Source: Roseateles sp. (GTDB lineage: Bacteria > Pseudomonadota > Gammaproteobacteria > Burkholderiales > Burkholderiaceae_C). Taken from it: a stretch of 32,493 nt of DNA. Location: assembly GCA_015657635.1 (NCBI GenBank), contig JACDQM010000015.1, forward strand, positions 1-32,493, in the 5' to 3' direction. A program made the position numbers and the translations under genes. The notes beneath the pieces are model-generated. The model was given only the letters and a program-made list of their open reading frames with translations. It had not been told where the DNA came from and ran no database searches. Every line of letters begins with the position of its first letter. The first letter of the stretch is position 1. Positions 24,036 through 32,493 of the stretch are shown here, piece by piece.

Positions 24036-24746
24036 ATGCTGAGAACCCTTGTCGCGCTGCTGCTGCTGGTCAATGCCCTGTTTTTTGCCTGGACGCAGGG
24101 CTGGCTGGACCCCATCACCGGCTCCCATGCAAACAGCAGCCGCGAACCGCAGCGCATGCAGCTGGAACAGCAGCGCGAGCGCCTGAGCATCCTGTCGCCA
24201 CAGGCGGCCACCGCGCTGCAACAGCCGGTCTGCCTGGAGTTCGGGCCCTATGCCGGCGACGAGAGCCTGCGCAGCGCCCAGGCCGCGCTGGAGCGCCTGG
24301 GCCTGACGCCCGTCGCGTGGCAGGTGGACACCGGCGAGCAGCCCGGCGTGTGGGCAGTGGCCACGGCAAAGCTCGAGTCCCGCGAGCAGCTCAGCCGCAA
24401 GGAAGAGGCCTTCAAGCGCCTGAAGATCGACTTCGAGCCCTTGAGCGGCAAGCCCGACGAGCAACCCAGCCTGCTGCTGAGCCGCCACCCCAGCGAGGCC
24501 GCCGCCAAGGCGGCGCTGGAGGGCCGCCGCCCACTGCGCGGCGAACTGCGCGACCTGCGCGTGCTGCAACTGCAGGCGCCGCAGCCGCGCCACCTGCTGC
24601 GGCTGCCGACAGCCAATGGCCTGCTGGCACGCCAGATCAGTGAGAACCGCGAAGCCGGCAAGGCCTTGGGCAGCGCCAAGACCTGCGTCGCAGCGGCGGC
24701 GGCGGCGACTGCTGCGGCAGCAGCCAGCAGCGCCGCCTCACGCTGA
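24036..24746 (+). CDS. SPOR-type single-pass membrane protein
   Basis: A 236-residue protein with an N-terminal membrane helix (LRTLVALLLLVNALFFAWTQG) and a presumed periplasmic part. The middle (about 63-150: CLEFGPYAGDESLRSAQAAL, then GLTPVAWQVD, VWAVATAKLESREQLSRKE) has the beta-alpha-beta form of SPOR peptidoglycan-binding repeats; a degenerate partner seems to follow (LLLSRHPSEAAAKAALE). The C-terminus is alanine-rich (15 Ala in the last ~20 residues). The gene starts 13 nt after birA, a conserved Burkholderiales arrangement. SPOR proteins bind denuded glycan strands at the septum, but the match here is weak, so a role in cell division is only suggested. It converges on the protease gene 38 bp away. 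Confidence 0.75.
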   Translation: MLRTLVALLLLVNALFFAWTQGWLDPITGSHANSSREPQRMQLEQQRERLSILSPQAATALQQPVCLEFGPYAGDESLRSAQAALERLGLTPVAWQVDTGEQPGVWAVATAKLESREQLSRKEEAFKRLKIDFEPLSGKPDEQPSLLLSRHPSEAAAKAALEGRRPLRGELRDLRVLQLQAPQPRHLLRLPTANGLLARQISENREAGKALGSAKTCVAAAAAATAAAAASSAASR

Positions 24747-24784
24747 TCAAGGCAAGGGCTCAGTCGCGGGTGTGCTGACGCCGG

Positions 24785-26542
24785 TCAGCGGCGCGCCGCG
24801 CCAGGGTGCAGCAAGGCCGCTGCCAAGCCCAGCGCCAGCAGCCACAGCGCGCTCATCGCGCCGCCACCACCACCCGAATCGCCTGCGCTGGGCGTCGTCG
24901 GCGTCGGCGTCACCACCACCGGCGAGACCGCGGCCACCGCCGCGGCGGCGTCCAGCATGCCAGCGCCACAGGTGCTGGTCGTGCAGTAGCACTCCAGCTG
25001 CTCGGTCGCGGTCGGCGCCTTGCAAGCCTCGGGGGGCGTCTCGCCAGCCACGCCACCGCCCGTCGTCACAAACGGTCGGACCGTGGACACCAGGGCGCTG
25101 CGCACCTGCGCGGGCGTCAGACTGGGCTGCTGCGCCAGCATCAAGGCCACCGTGCCGGCCACCAGAGGCGTGGAAAAACTGGTGCCAACGCCGCTGGTGT
25201 AGTGATCATCGGCAAGCCGCGGCCCTTGGGTGCCACTGTTGCCGGTGCTGACGATGGGGTAGAGGCAGGGGCCGCTGAGGTTGACGCAGTTGCCACCGGG
25301 CGCACTCAGGGTCACCTCCGGGCCGATGCTGGAGAAGCCCACCTTGCTGCCGACATGGCGCAGGCCGGTGACGCTGATGACGTTGGGACAATTGCCGGGC
25401 ACGCCGACCGCCAAGCCGGCTGAATTGCCGGCTGCAGCCACCACCACCACATTCATCGAAGTCAGCTCGGAGATGGTCTCGCGGTACAGCACGCCGGTGC
25501 TGCTGGTCGCCGCGCAGCTGCCGCTGCCGCCCAGGCTCAGGTTCAAGACCCGCGCTGCATTCGGATTGGCCGGCAGACCCGGCACGCTCAGGCCGGCGGC
25601 CCAGCGCATGGCCGCGATGATGTCCGAGTCATAGCCGCCGCATTTGCCCAGCACCCGCATCGGCAGGATCTTGCTGTTCCAGGCCACCCCGGCCATGCCG
25701 AGGCCGTTGTTGCTGGCCGCGGCGATCAGGCCGGCCACGCGCGTGCCGTGCCAGGAACTGTTAGCGACGTCGTCGCTGGTGCACTGCGAGCCCAGCGTGC
25801 GCGCATCGACCTCGGCCTGCGTCACCCAGTCGCCGGGATCGGAGGCATCCGCATCAGCGCCGTTGCCGTCATTGGCGATAGCCAGCGCCAGGCTGCTGGA
25901 ACTGCTGTAGGCCACCATGTCATAGCCACCGACGATCTGGCCGGCCAGATCCGGATGGTCCTTGCGGATGCCGGTGTCCAGCACCGCCACGATGACCGAG
26001 CTGCTGCCGGTGCTGCGATCCCAGGCGGCCGGGGCATTGATGCTGGAGACCACCTCGCTAGTGGGGGCGCGCAGATACCACTGGCCGGCGGCCGGCCCCT
26101 GCGTGGCCGCGCCAGCCGGATAGAGCGGGTCATTGGGCACCAGGGCGCGCTTGCGCAGCTGGTCTACCGCCACCAGCTCCACCTCGGGATCGGCCGCCAG
26201 GCGCTTGGCCAGGGTCAGCGAGTCGATGCCGCGCGCCTTCACAACATGGGTGCGCGCGTCCAGGCTGAGCCCGGACTGCAGACCCTTGCCGCCAGCAAGA
26301 CCGCTGCGCAAGGCCAGCGAGTGGGTGCGCTGCTGCACGATGCTGCGCGTCTCGGTATCGCCTCTGCGCATCGACAGCGGCTTGGCCAGCACGCTTTGCG
26401 CCGCGGGCTTGAAGCGCACGATCACGCGCGCCTCGGTCTCAGCAGCGACATCTTGCGTCTGCGCCTGTGCGACCGACAGCACACCCAGCAAGCCGAGCAG
26501 CGCGGCGCCGACAGAGAAAGAAGAAGGGGATGACAGTCGCAT
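24785..26542 (-). CDS. Subtilisin-like serine protease (S8) with GlyGly-CTERM-like tail
   Basis: A 585-residue secreted protease. The signal peptide (residues 1-27) ends in VAQAQ; a propeptide/inhibitor-I9-like region runs to about 150. The catalytic triad is Asp189 (VLDTGIRKDHPDL), His265 (SSWHGTRVAGLI) and Ser455 (GVGTSFSTPLVAG), with Asn373 as oxyanion residue (AAGNSAG). Pairs of cysteines suggest disulfides. After a T/P/S-rich linker the C-terminus reads SGGGGGAMSALWLLALG, a hydrophobic helix, then GAARR: the glycine-helix-arginine form of GlyGly-CTERM sorting signals processed by rhombosortase. Start ATG 26542 has AAGGA at 8 nt. It is monocistronic, or follows the duplicated-domain gene 136 bp upstream. 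It converges with the SPOR gene. Confidence 0.93.
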   Translation of the reverse strand: MRLSSPSSFSVGAALLGLLGVLSVAQAQTQDVAAETEARVIVRFKPAAQSVLAKPLSMRRGDTETRSIVQQRTHSLALRSGLAGGKGLQSGLSLDARTHVVKARGIDSLTLAKRLAADPEVELVAVDQLRKRALVPNDPLYPAGAATQGPAAGQWYLRAPTSEVVSSINAPAAWDRSTGSSSVIVAVLDTGIRKDHPDLAGQIVGGYDMVAYSSSSSLALAIANDGNGADADASDPGDWVTQAEVDARTLGSQCTSDDVANSSWHGTRVAGLIAAASNNGLGMAGVAWNSKILPMRVLGKCGGYDSDIIAAMRWAAGLSVPGLPANPNAARVLNLSLGGSGSCAATSSTGVLYRETISELTSMNVVVVAAAGNSAGLAVGVPGNCPNVISVTGLRHVGSKVGFSSIGPEVTLSAPGGNCVNLSGPCLYPIVSTGNSGTQGPRLADDHYTSGVGTSFSTPLVAGTVALMLAQQPSLTPAQVRSALVSTVRPFVTTGGGVAGETPPEACKAPTATEQLECYCTTSTCGAGMLDAAAAVAAVSPVVVTPTPTTPSAGDSGGGGGAMSALWLLALGLAAALLHPGAARR

Positions 26543-26678
26543 CGGCGAGTCCTTCAGGAATCAGAATCGAAACAGCGCCTTTTCAGGCATCGGCCCAGTG
26601 TAGGCGCCGCCTTCTTGCCCAGATGTGACCAGCCGTGAAAGGCATGCCGGTGCACTGGCTTTGCGCCCCAGCCGCCAG
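26543..26678. other. Spacer upstream of the S8 protease; no gene seen
   Basis: This 136-bp gap between the duplicated-domain gene and the S8 protease contains the protease Shine-Dalgarno (AAGGA) and probably its promoter. A TACACT hexamer on the minus strand (26600-26605) may be a -10, without a good -35. No hairpin with T-run is seen. Confidence 0.3.
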
Positions 26679-27704
26679 CTACTCCGCCGCGCTGGTCGGG
26701 CGCAGGTCGACCTGGCCGCAGCCCACCTTGATCTTCAGCTCGGTGCCGAACATCCGGTTCAGCAGCGTTTCGTCGGTGATCGCAAGGCGTTGCGACGCCA
26801 GCCACTTGATCAGCGGCAGCCGGCTGGCCTCTGGCTTGCCCTCCTGCGTCACCTCGTTGGGCAGCGCAGGCTGCCGGACCTGGTAGCGCAGCGTGAACGG
26901 ACAAGCCATGCTGTCCAGGCTGAAAGCAGCATCCAAGCGCTGCCGGTTCTCGAACATGTCCAGCAAGGCCTCCAGCGCCAGCGGCCTGGCGATGGCCACG
27001 GGCCGGACCGAGGCTTCAGGAAGGAAGGCGAAGTGCTGCTCAAAGACATAGGCCTTGTCCCCTTCTTCCCGGCAAGGCATCCGGTACTGCGCCAGATGCG
27101 CGCGCACGGCCTGCTCCGCTGACGATGGGGCATTGCTGTAGAGCAGCTTGATCTCAGGTTCTGCCGCGCCACCCGCAGCGAAACGCGCTTCCACCAGCAC
27201 ATGGCTCAGTCGATGACCGACCGACCAGATCGAAAGGCTCTTGCGCGGCATCACCAGGCAAGACTTGGGGCCTGCCTCAGGCTCGGCATCGGGCGGCACG
27301 GGAACCGGGTCCTGGGCCGAGGCGCGGAAGGAAAACTCCTGCACCGCCTTCACCACACCATCGGCTGGCTGCAGACAAGGCAGGCGGTACCAGCACAGGT
27401 AGCTGAACACCTGATCCTGCATGGCCTCGTTGGCGGTGTTCGCCATCAGCTCGATGCGCGGAGCTTGGTCGGGCGCCTGGAAGTGCATCATCACCCGGAC
27501 GAAGCCCGCACGCTGCGAGGTCTGGCCGCTGCGCCAATCGGGAAACTTCGGCAGCCGCTCCGGGCGCTGCAGGCAGCTCAGGGATTGCGCAGGCGAGAGC
27601 TCGGTCACCGGAGTTTGCGCCAGCGCCGATGCGCAAGCTCCAGCCCACAGCAGCACAGCAGCGACAAACCCGGCACAGCCGAGACGGATGGGAGATAGGC
27701 GCAT
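26679..27704 (-). CDS. Exported protein of unknown function with two TonB-C-like repeats
   Basis: A 341-residue protein with a signal peptide (FVAAVLLWAGACASALAQ, cleavage near residue 30). I do not recognise its family. It contains an internal duplication: RVMMHFQAPDQAPRIELM ... YLCWYRLPC ... AVQEFSF and LVEARFAAGGAAEPEIKLLY ... HLAQYRMPC ... FEQHFAF. Both repeats end in Y-R-(L/M)-P-C, followed by a segment that finishes with an F-x-F strand. The shape (beta strand, charged loop, helix, YR-P, strand) resembles the TonB C-terminal fold. The third part (CPFTLRYQVRQPAL to the end) may be a diverged third copy. Start: ATG 27704; an upstream ATG adds 18 residues before the signal peptide and is unlikely. 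Cysteines may form disulfides in the periplasm. Confidence 0.7.
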   Translation of the reverse strand: MRLSPIRLGCAGFVAAVLLWAGACASALAQTPVTELSPAQSLSCLQRPERLPKFPDWRSGQTSQRAGFVRVMMHFQAPDQAPRIELMANTANEAMQDQVFSYLCWYRLPCLQPADGVVKAVQEFSFRASAQDPVPVPPDAEPEAGPKSCLVMPRKSLSIWSVGHRLSHVLVEARFAAGGAAEPEIKLLYSNAPSSAEQAVRAHLAQYRMPCREEGDKAYVFEQHFAFLPEASVRPVAIARPLALEALLDMFENRQRLDAAFSLDSMACPFTLRYQVRQPALPNEVTQEGKPEASRLPLIKWLASQRLAITDETLLNRMFGTELKIKVGCGQVDLRPTSAAE

Positions 27705-27827
27705 GGCGCAGGCTCCGAGACCAAGCAAAACGCCAGTATCGTCAGCAGCACTGGTCACAGACCATCCCCACTAGGTGGGTCAGTGCGCGTCTTTCCATGA
27801 GACCGATCACGGGCGGATGCACAAATG

Positions 27828-27857
27828 AAAAGGGCCTCGCCCTTCGGCGAAGCCCTT
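27828..27857 (-). terminator. Rho-independent terminator of gap
   Basis: On the minus strand AAGGGCTTCGCC, GAA, GGGCGAGGCCCTT forms a 12-13-bp stem with one G-U pair, followed by TTTCATTT. It starts 32 nt after the gap stop codon and is a good intrinsic terminator for the tkt-gap unit. Confidence 0.85.
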
Positions 27858-27888
27858 GCAACCGTCCGGCGGAGCTGGATCTGCCTGC

Positions 27889-28896
<1,008 letters not shown>

Positions 28897-28924
28897 CTAA
28901 TAAAAATCCGAAGGTTCAGAAAAC

Positions 28925-28954
28925 GAAAAAAAGGGGGTGTCACCCGACACCCCC
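28925..28954 (-). terminator. Rho-independent terminator between tkt and gap
   Basis: On the minus strand GGGGGTGTC, loop GGGT, GACACCCCC form a perfect 9-bp stem (28933-28941 with 28946-28954), followed by TTTTTTTTC. It lies 5 nt after the tkt stop and 37 nt before the gap start. This is a near-ideal intrinsic terminator. Confidence 0.93.
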
Positions 28955-28959
28955 TGCGA

Positions 28960-31011
28960 TCACTTGCGCTTGGCCTTCAAGCGGGCGGCGCCGATGGCCA
29001 CCTTGACCGTGTCGGCCACGTTCTCGGCGGTGAAGCCGAAGTGCTTGAACAGCACGCCGGCCGGCGCCGATTCGCCGTAGCTGTCGATACCGACAACGGC
29101 CGCGCAGCCGTACTTCCACCAGCCGTCGCTGACGCCCATCTCCACCGCCACGCGCGGCAGATTGGCGGGCAGCACGCTGCTCTTGTACTTGGCGTCCTGG
29201 CGGTCGAACACGTTGGTGCTGGGCATCGAGACCACGCGTGCCGCGATGCCGTCCTTGGCCAGCAACTGTTGCGCATGCAGGGCCAACTGCACTTCGGAGC
29301 CGGTGGCGATGATCACGACCTGAGCCTTCTTCTTCAGGCCCACTTCGCTGGGCTCAGCCAGCACGTAGCCACCCTTGGCGATGTCGTCCACCGCAGTCTT
29401 GGGTGCATAAGGCAGGTTCTGGCGGCTCAGCGCCAGCACGCTGGGGCGCTGGGCATTGCCAATGGCCATGGTCCAGGCGACCACGGTTTCGGTGGTGTCG
29501 GCCGGACGCCAGACATCCAGGCCCGGGATCAGGCGCAGGCTGGCCACATGCTCGATCGACTGGTGCGTCGGGCCGTCCTCGCCCAGGCCGATGGAGTCGT
29601 GCGTGAACACATGGATCACGCGCTGCTTCATCAGCGCAGCCATGCGGATGGCATTGCGGCTGTAGTCGCTGAAGGTCAGGAAGGTGCCGCCGTAGGGGAT
29701 GTAGCCGCCATGCAGCGCGACGCCGTTCATGATCGCGGCCATGCCGAACTCGCGCACGCCGTAGTTGATGTGGCGGCCGCCGTTGGACGAGCCATCGGCT
29801 TCCAGGCGGAAAGCCGGCGTGCTCTTGGTGTTGGTCAGGTTGGAGCCGGTCAGGTCGGCGCTGCCGCCCAGCAGCTCGGGCACGGCGGCGGTAAAGGCCT
29901 CCAGCGCCAGCTGGCTGGCCTTGCGGCTGGCCACGGTCTCGGCCTTGGTGTGGGCGGCGATCACGGCGTCAACAGCCGTCTGCGCGAAGTTGGCGGGCAG
30001 CACGCCGGCCATGCGGCGCGCGAACTCGGCGGCCAGCTCGGGGAAGGCAGTGGCATAGGCGTCAAAGCGCTCGTCCCAGGCCTTCTCGGCGGCAGCGCCA
30101 GCAGCCTTGGCATCCCAGTCGGCATAGACCTCCTGCGGCATCACGAAAGGCTCATGCGTCCAGCCGATGGCTTCGCGGGTCAGCTTGATTTCCTCGGCGC
30201 CGAGCGGCTCGCCGTGGGCCTTGGCGGTGTTGGCGCGGTTCGGCGAGCCCTTGCCGATATGCGTCTTGGCGATGATCAGCGTGGGCTTCTCGCTGCTCTT
30301 GCGGGCTTCGGCAATGGCCGCGTCGACCGCATCCACATCGTGACCATCCACCGAGCCGATCACATTCCAGCCATAGGCCAGGAAGCGCTGTGCGGTGTTG
30401 TCGATGAACCAGGGCGCGACCTGGCCGTCGATCGAGATGCCGTTGTCGTCGTAGATGGCGATCAGCTTGTTGAGCTTCCAGGCGCCGGCCAGCGCGCAGG
30501 CCTCGTGGCTGATGCCTTCCATCAGGCAGCCATCGCCCAGGAACACATAGGTGTTGTGGTCGACGATGGCATGGCCGTCGCGGTTGAATTCCTTGGCCAT
30601 CATCTTCTCGGCCAGCGCCAGGCCGACTGCGTTGGTGATGCCCTGGCCCAGCGGCCCGGTGGTGGTTTCCACGCCCGGGGTGATGCCCACTTCCGGGTGG
30701 CCCGGCGTCTTGCTGTGCAGCTGGCGGAAAGCCTTCAGCTCGGCCATCGGCAAGTCGTAGCCACTCAGATGCAGCAGTGCGTAGATCAGCATCGAGCCGT
30801 GGCCGTTGGACAGCACGAAGCGGTCGCGGTCGGCCCACTGCGGGTTGGTCGGGTTGTGCTTCAGATGCCGGCCCCACAGCGCCACCGCGATATCGGCCAT
30901 GCCCATGGGCGCGCCGGGGTGGCCTGAATTGGCCTGCTGCACGGCGTCCATGGCCAGTGCGCGAATGGCGTTGGCCATCTGTGTGGTGTTGCTTGCAGCG
31001 TTGTGAGCCAT
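28960..31011 (-). CDS. tkt: Transketolase
   Basis: A 683-residue thiamine-diphosphate enzyme of the pentose phosphate pathway (and of the Calvin cycle where present), moving two-carbon units between sugar phosphates. The N-terminal signature is [21 protein letters not shown] (split here only by name). The TPP/Mg motif starts [13 protein letters not shown] at 159 and ends at Asn190; conserved His31, His71 and His105 line the site. Middle and C-terminal domains contain [15 protein letters not shown] and [14 protein letters not shown]. The length is standard. Start: ATG 31011, which gives an N-terminus like that of E. coli Tkt; there is no SD (upstream reads ATCTCCT). A structured leader precedes it. 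No Calvin-specific genes are near, so a housekeeping role is favoured. Confidence 0.96.
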   Translation of the reverse strand: MAHNAASNTTQMANAIRALAMDAVQQANSGHPGAPMGMADIAVALWGRHLKHNPTNPQWADRDRFVLSNGHGSMLIYALLHLSGYDLPMAELKAFRQLHSKTPGHPEVGITPGVETTTGPLGQGITNAVGLALAEKMMAKEFNRDGHAIVDHNTYVFLGDGCLMEGISHEACALAGAWKLNKLIAIYDDNGISIDGQVAPWFIDNTAQRFLAYGWNVIGSVDGHDVDAVDAAIAEARKSSEKPTLIIAKTHIGKGSPNRANTAKAHGEPLGAEEIKLTREAIGWTHEPFVMPQEVYADWDAKAAGAAAEKAWDERFDAYATAFPELAAEFARRMAGVLPANFAQTAVDAVIAAHTKAETVASRKASQLALEAFTAAVPELLGGSADLTGSNLTNTKSTPAFRLEADGSSNGGRHINYGVREFGMAAIMNGVALHGGYIPYGGTFLTFSDYSRNAIRMAALMKQRVIHVFTHDSIGLGEDGPTHQSIEHVASLRLIPGLDVWRPADTTETVVAWTMAIGNAQRPSVLALSRQNLPYAPKTAVDDIAKGGYVLAEPSEVGLKKKAQVVIIATGSEVQLALHAQQLLAKDGIAARVVSMPSTNVFDRQDAKYKSSVLPANLPRVAVEMGVSDGWWKYGCAAVVGIDSYGESAPAGVLFKHFGFTAENVADTVKVAIGAARLKAKRK

Positions 31012-31023
31012 AGGAGATAGGTG

Positions 31024-31101
31024 CCGAAGTTGCGAATGAATCTGGAGGGAGAGAACCCGGGGTTCTCCAGGCGGGCGAAAGCCGCCGACTTCGGGATTTT
31101 A
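31024..31101 (-). promoter_or_regulatory. Structured tkt leader with putative -10 element
   Basis: On the minus strand TAAAAT (31101-31096) is a likely -10, so transcription should begin near 31090. The leader then starts with CCGAAGT (31094-31088), which pairs with ACTTCGG (31030-31024), just 12 nt before the start codon. Between them lie two hairpins: GGCGG/CCGCC (31070-31086) and the perfect palindrome GAGAACCC-C-GGGTTCTC (31067-31051). The outer stem closes a multi-branch loop. No SD is free in front of the ATG. It may be a regulatory leader, or the palindrome alone may be an operator. Confidence 0.5.
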
Positions 31102-31125
31102 CTTGCCCCCCGATCCGCAACGGGC

Positions 31126-31139
31126 TTGATGCAAGGCAA
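31126..31139 (+). promoter_or_regulatory. Possible FNR/Anr-type half-conserved site upstream of hemerythrin gene
   Basis: TTGAT-GCAA-GGCAA lies 65 bp before the hemerythrin-like start. It has a perfect left half of the TTGAT-N4-ATCAA consensus, and a right half close to the GTCAA seen in many betaproteobacterial Anr/Dnr sites. The spacing is right for an activator site. This is a weak match and could be chance. Confidence 0.3.
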
Positions 31140-31204
31140 GGCATCGACGCCGGGCTCTGTCAGGCTCTCGGCTGCGAACAAGACAAAACCCCGGAGACCC
31201 CTCG

Positions 31205-31801
31205 ATGAGCACCCCACTCACCCTGCGCATCATTCGCGACGAGCATGGCGCCCTGGCTGCGATGCTGCGTTCCATCCCGCTGCTGCTGGCCGAACATCGG
31301 CGCCAGGGCAGCCTGCCCGACTTCGCCGCGCTGCGTGCCATGCTGTTCTATGTGGACGAGTTCCCGGAGCGCCTGCACCACCCGAAGGAAACCGAGCTGT
31401 TGTTCCCCAAGCTGCGCGCCCGTGCGCCGGAGCTGCGCGACACGCTGGATCGGCTCGACGCCGACCATGATCGCGGCGAGCATGCAATCCGCGATCTGGA
31501 GCACAGCCTGCTGGCCTTCGAGATGCTGGGCGAGCCGCGCCGCGAGCGTTTCGAGCAGCAGGTGGAGCGCTATGTCGCGTCCTATCTGAAGCATATGGAA
31601 GTCGAGGAACGCGAGATCCTGCCGGCCGCCATGAAGTTGCTGAGTGCCGAGGACTGGGACGATCTGGACGAAGCCTTCGCCGCCAACCGCGACCCGCTGA
31701 CCGGGCATCAGGCCGACGCGGGCTATGAGCAGCTGTTCCACCGCATCGTCAACCTGGTGCCAGCGCCCTACGGGCTTGGCCCAGCCCTGGATCGCCGCTG
31801 A
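31205..31801 (+). CDS. Hemerythrin HHE domain protein
   Basis: A 198-residue four-helix protein with a di-iron HHE site. Candidate ligands are His14 (RDEHGAL), His58/His59 and Glu62 (LHHPKETELLFP), His88 (DADHDRGEH) and His130/Glu134 (LKHMEVEEREILP), the spacing typical of bacterial hemerythrin-like and YtfE/Ric-like proteins. Such proteins bind or sense oxygen or NO, or repair iron-sulfur clusters. The N-terminal cysteine domain of YtfE is absent. The C-terminal ~40 residues (TGHQADAGYEQLFHRIVNLVP) contain a further His and are common in Burkholderiales members. Start: ATG 31205, with GGAG 9 nt upstream. It diverges from tkt and is followed after 57 nt by the murU-like gene. Confidence 0.9.
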   Translation: MSTPLTLRIIRDEHGALAAMLRSIPLLLAEHRRQGSLPDFAALRAMLFYVDEFPERLHHPKETELLFPKLRARAPELRDTLDRLDADHDRGEHAIRDLEHSLLAFEMLGEPRRERFEQQVERYVASYLKHMEVEEREILPAAMKLLSAEDWDDLDEAFAANRDPLTGHQADAGYEQLFHRIVNLVPAPYGLGPALDRR

Positions 31802-31858
31802 ATCGCGCCCCTGCGCGGCCCATCGGGCGCCAGCGCGCTGCCCCTACACTGCGCGCCC

Positions 31859-32493
31859 ATGCGAGCCATCATCCTCGCGGCCGGGCGCGGCGAGCGCCTG
31901 CGGCCGCTGACCGACCACACGCCCAAGCCGCTGATCCCGGTGCGCGGCAAGCCCCTGATCGTCTGGCACATCGAGGCGCTGGCAGCGGCCGGCGTGCGCG
32001 ACATCGTCATCAACACCGCCTGGCTGGGCGAGCAGTTCCCGCAGGTGCTCGGAGACGGCAGCGCCTATGGCGTGCGCCTGCATTACTCGCCCGAGCAGGA
32101 AGCGCTGGAAACCGGCGGCGGCATCGCCAAGGCCCTGCCGCTGCTGTGCGCCGACGGCGATGACTGCTTCTGGGTGGTCTCGGCCGATGTCTTCCTGCCC
32201 GGCTACCGCTTCGATGCCGCGCAGGCCGAACGCTTTGCCGCCAGCGCGCGGCTGGCGCATCTGTGGATGGTGACGAACCGGCCGCATCACCCGCAGGGCG
32301 ATTTCGCGATAACGCCCGAAGGACTGGCGGCGAACACGGGCGAGCCGCGCCACACCTGGACCTGCATCGGCCTGTTCCGCGCAGCCCTGTTCGCCGGCGC
32401 CGAGCCCGGGCAGAAGATCCGGCTGCGCCACTTCCTCGACCAGGGCATCGCCGCGCAGGCCATCACGGCCGAGCTCTACCCCGGCGACTGGGC
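31859..32493 (+). CDS. murU: NDP-sugar nucleotidyltransferase, MurU-like (runs off the right edge)
   Basis: The first 211 codons of an open frame with no stop before the window end. The N-terminal nucleotide-binding loop is ILAAGRGERLRPLTDHTPKPL; then PVRGKPLIVWHIEAL and the ETGGGI loop (ALETGGGIAKALPLL) follow, which is the pattern of MurU, the N-acetylmuramate-1-phosphate uridylyltransferase of the cell-wall recycling bypass. In Pseudomonas and many Burkholderiales murU is next to amgK (kinase), but here hemerythrin precedes it, so amgK must be elsewhere. The position normally holding the metal-binding Asp reads SADVF. Other nucleotidyltransferases (e.g. RmlA or GlmU-like) are less likely, as the protein is MurU-sized. 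Only the 5' part is visible, so the C-terminus is unverified. Confidence 0.8.
   Translation, partial: MRAIILAAGRGERLRPLTDHTPKPLIPVRGKPLIVWHIEALAAAGVRDIVINTAWLGEQFPQVLGDGSAYGVRLHYSPEQEALETGGGIAKALPLLCADGDDCFWVVSADVFLPGYRFDAAQAERFAASARLAHLWMVTNRPHHPQGDFAITPEGLAANTGEPRHTWTCIGLFRAALFAGAEPGQKIRLRHFLDQGIAAQAITAELYPGDW

Noticed and set aside
24774-24789. Hairpin GCTGAC-GCCG-GTCAGC overlapping the protease stop as a bidirectional terminator
   Set aside because: The stem has 6 bp with no T-run on either strand and overlaps coding sequence.
27766-27778. Small palindrome CCCAC-TAG-GTGGG upstream of the exported-protein gene
   Set aside because: Five-bp arms are short enough for chance in G/C-rich DNA, and no promoter elements line up with it.

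Overview
The window looks like chromosomal DNA from a high-GC betaproteobacterium, most likely Burkholderiales (Rubrivivax/Leptothrix/Roseateles-like). The reasons are the strong G/C third-position bias, the rsmB-DUF4390-ntrY-ntrX order, the birA-SPOR pair and the tkt-gap pair. This assignment is inference from gene content; no rRNA or other decisive marker is present. I recognise no prophage, transposase, CRISPR array, tRNA or rRNA. Genes are densely packed, many with ATGA or TGATG stop/start overlaps.

Layout. (1) 1-4263, minus strand: rsmB, a DUF4390 exported protein, ntrY and the first codons of ntrX, forming an rRNA methylation / nitrogen-sensing operon. (2) 4377-5563, plus strand: folE (GTP cyclohydrolase I) and a short BLUF blue-light sensor. 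(3) 5692-8230, minus: proA-queC-lemA-like, translationally coupled. (4) 8572-11900, minus: an auxin-efflux-type carrier with a locally scrambled reading frame, a nitronate monooxygenase and an SLC13/ArsB-type permease. (5) 11974-19515, minus: a catabolic locus made of a DHDPS/KDG-aldolase-superfamily lyase, a complete TRAP transporter (dctQ, dctM, dctP), an alpha-ketoglutarate-semialdehyde-dehydrogenase-like ALDH and an orphan membrane sensor kinase. A perfect palindromic operator candidate lies in front of it. Together these suggest uptake of an organic acid or hydroxyproline-type compound and its conversion through alpha-ketoglutarate semialdehyde to 2-oxoglutarate. (6) 19916-22507, minus: DNA topoisomerase III. 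(7) 22637-24746, plus: SET-domain protein, biotin ligase and a SPOR-type membrane protein. (8) 24785-27704, minus: a subtilisin-like protease with a GlyGly-CTERM-like sorting tail and an exported protein with an internal duplication. (9) 27889-31011, minus: tkt and gap, separated by a textbook terminator. (10) 31205-32493, plus: a hemerythrin-like protein and the start of a murU-like nucleotidyltransferase.

The least ordinary signals are in the spaces between genes. A 115-bp imperfect palindrome occurs twice (5579-5693 and 16512-16626). Both copies have identical length, show compensatory base changes in the stem, and touch the TAG stop codon of the gene on the same side. A different 172-bp element (8332-8503) has terminal inverted repeats, each of which is itself a hairpin. 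A third, 108-bp inverted-repeat structure (19703-19810) lies downstream of topB. A 41-nt perfect pyrimidine-purine alternation (Z-DNA-prone) separates topB from the SET gene. The tkt leader can fold into a closed multi-branch structure that starts at the predicted transcription start.

The coding genes belong to known families. I see no multi-gene defence system or other clearly new protein system. The best candidates for undescribed biology are the repeat elements, the tkt leader, and the regulation of the TRAP/semialdehyde locus.
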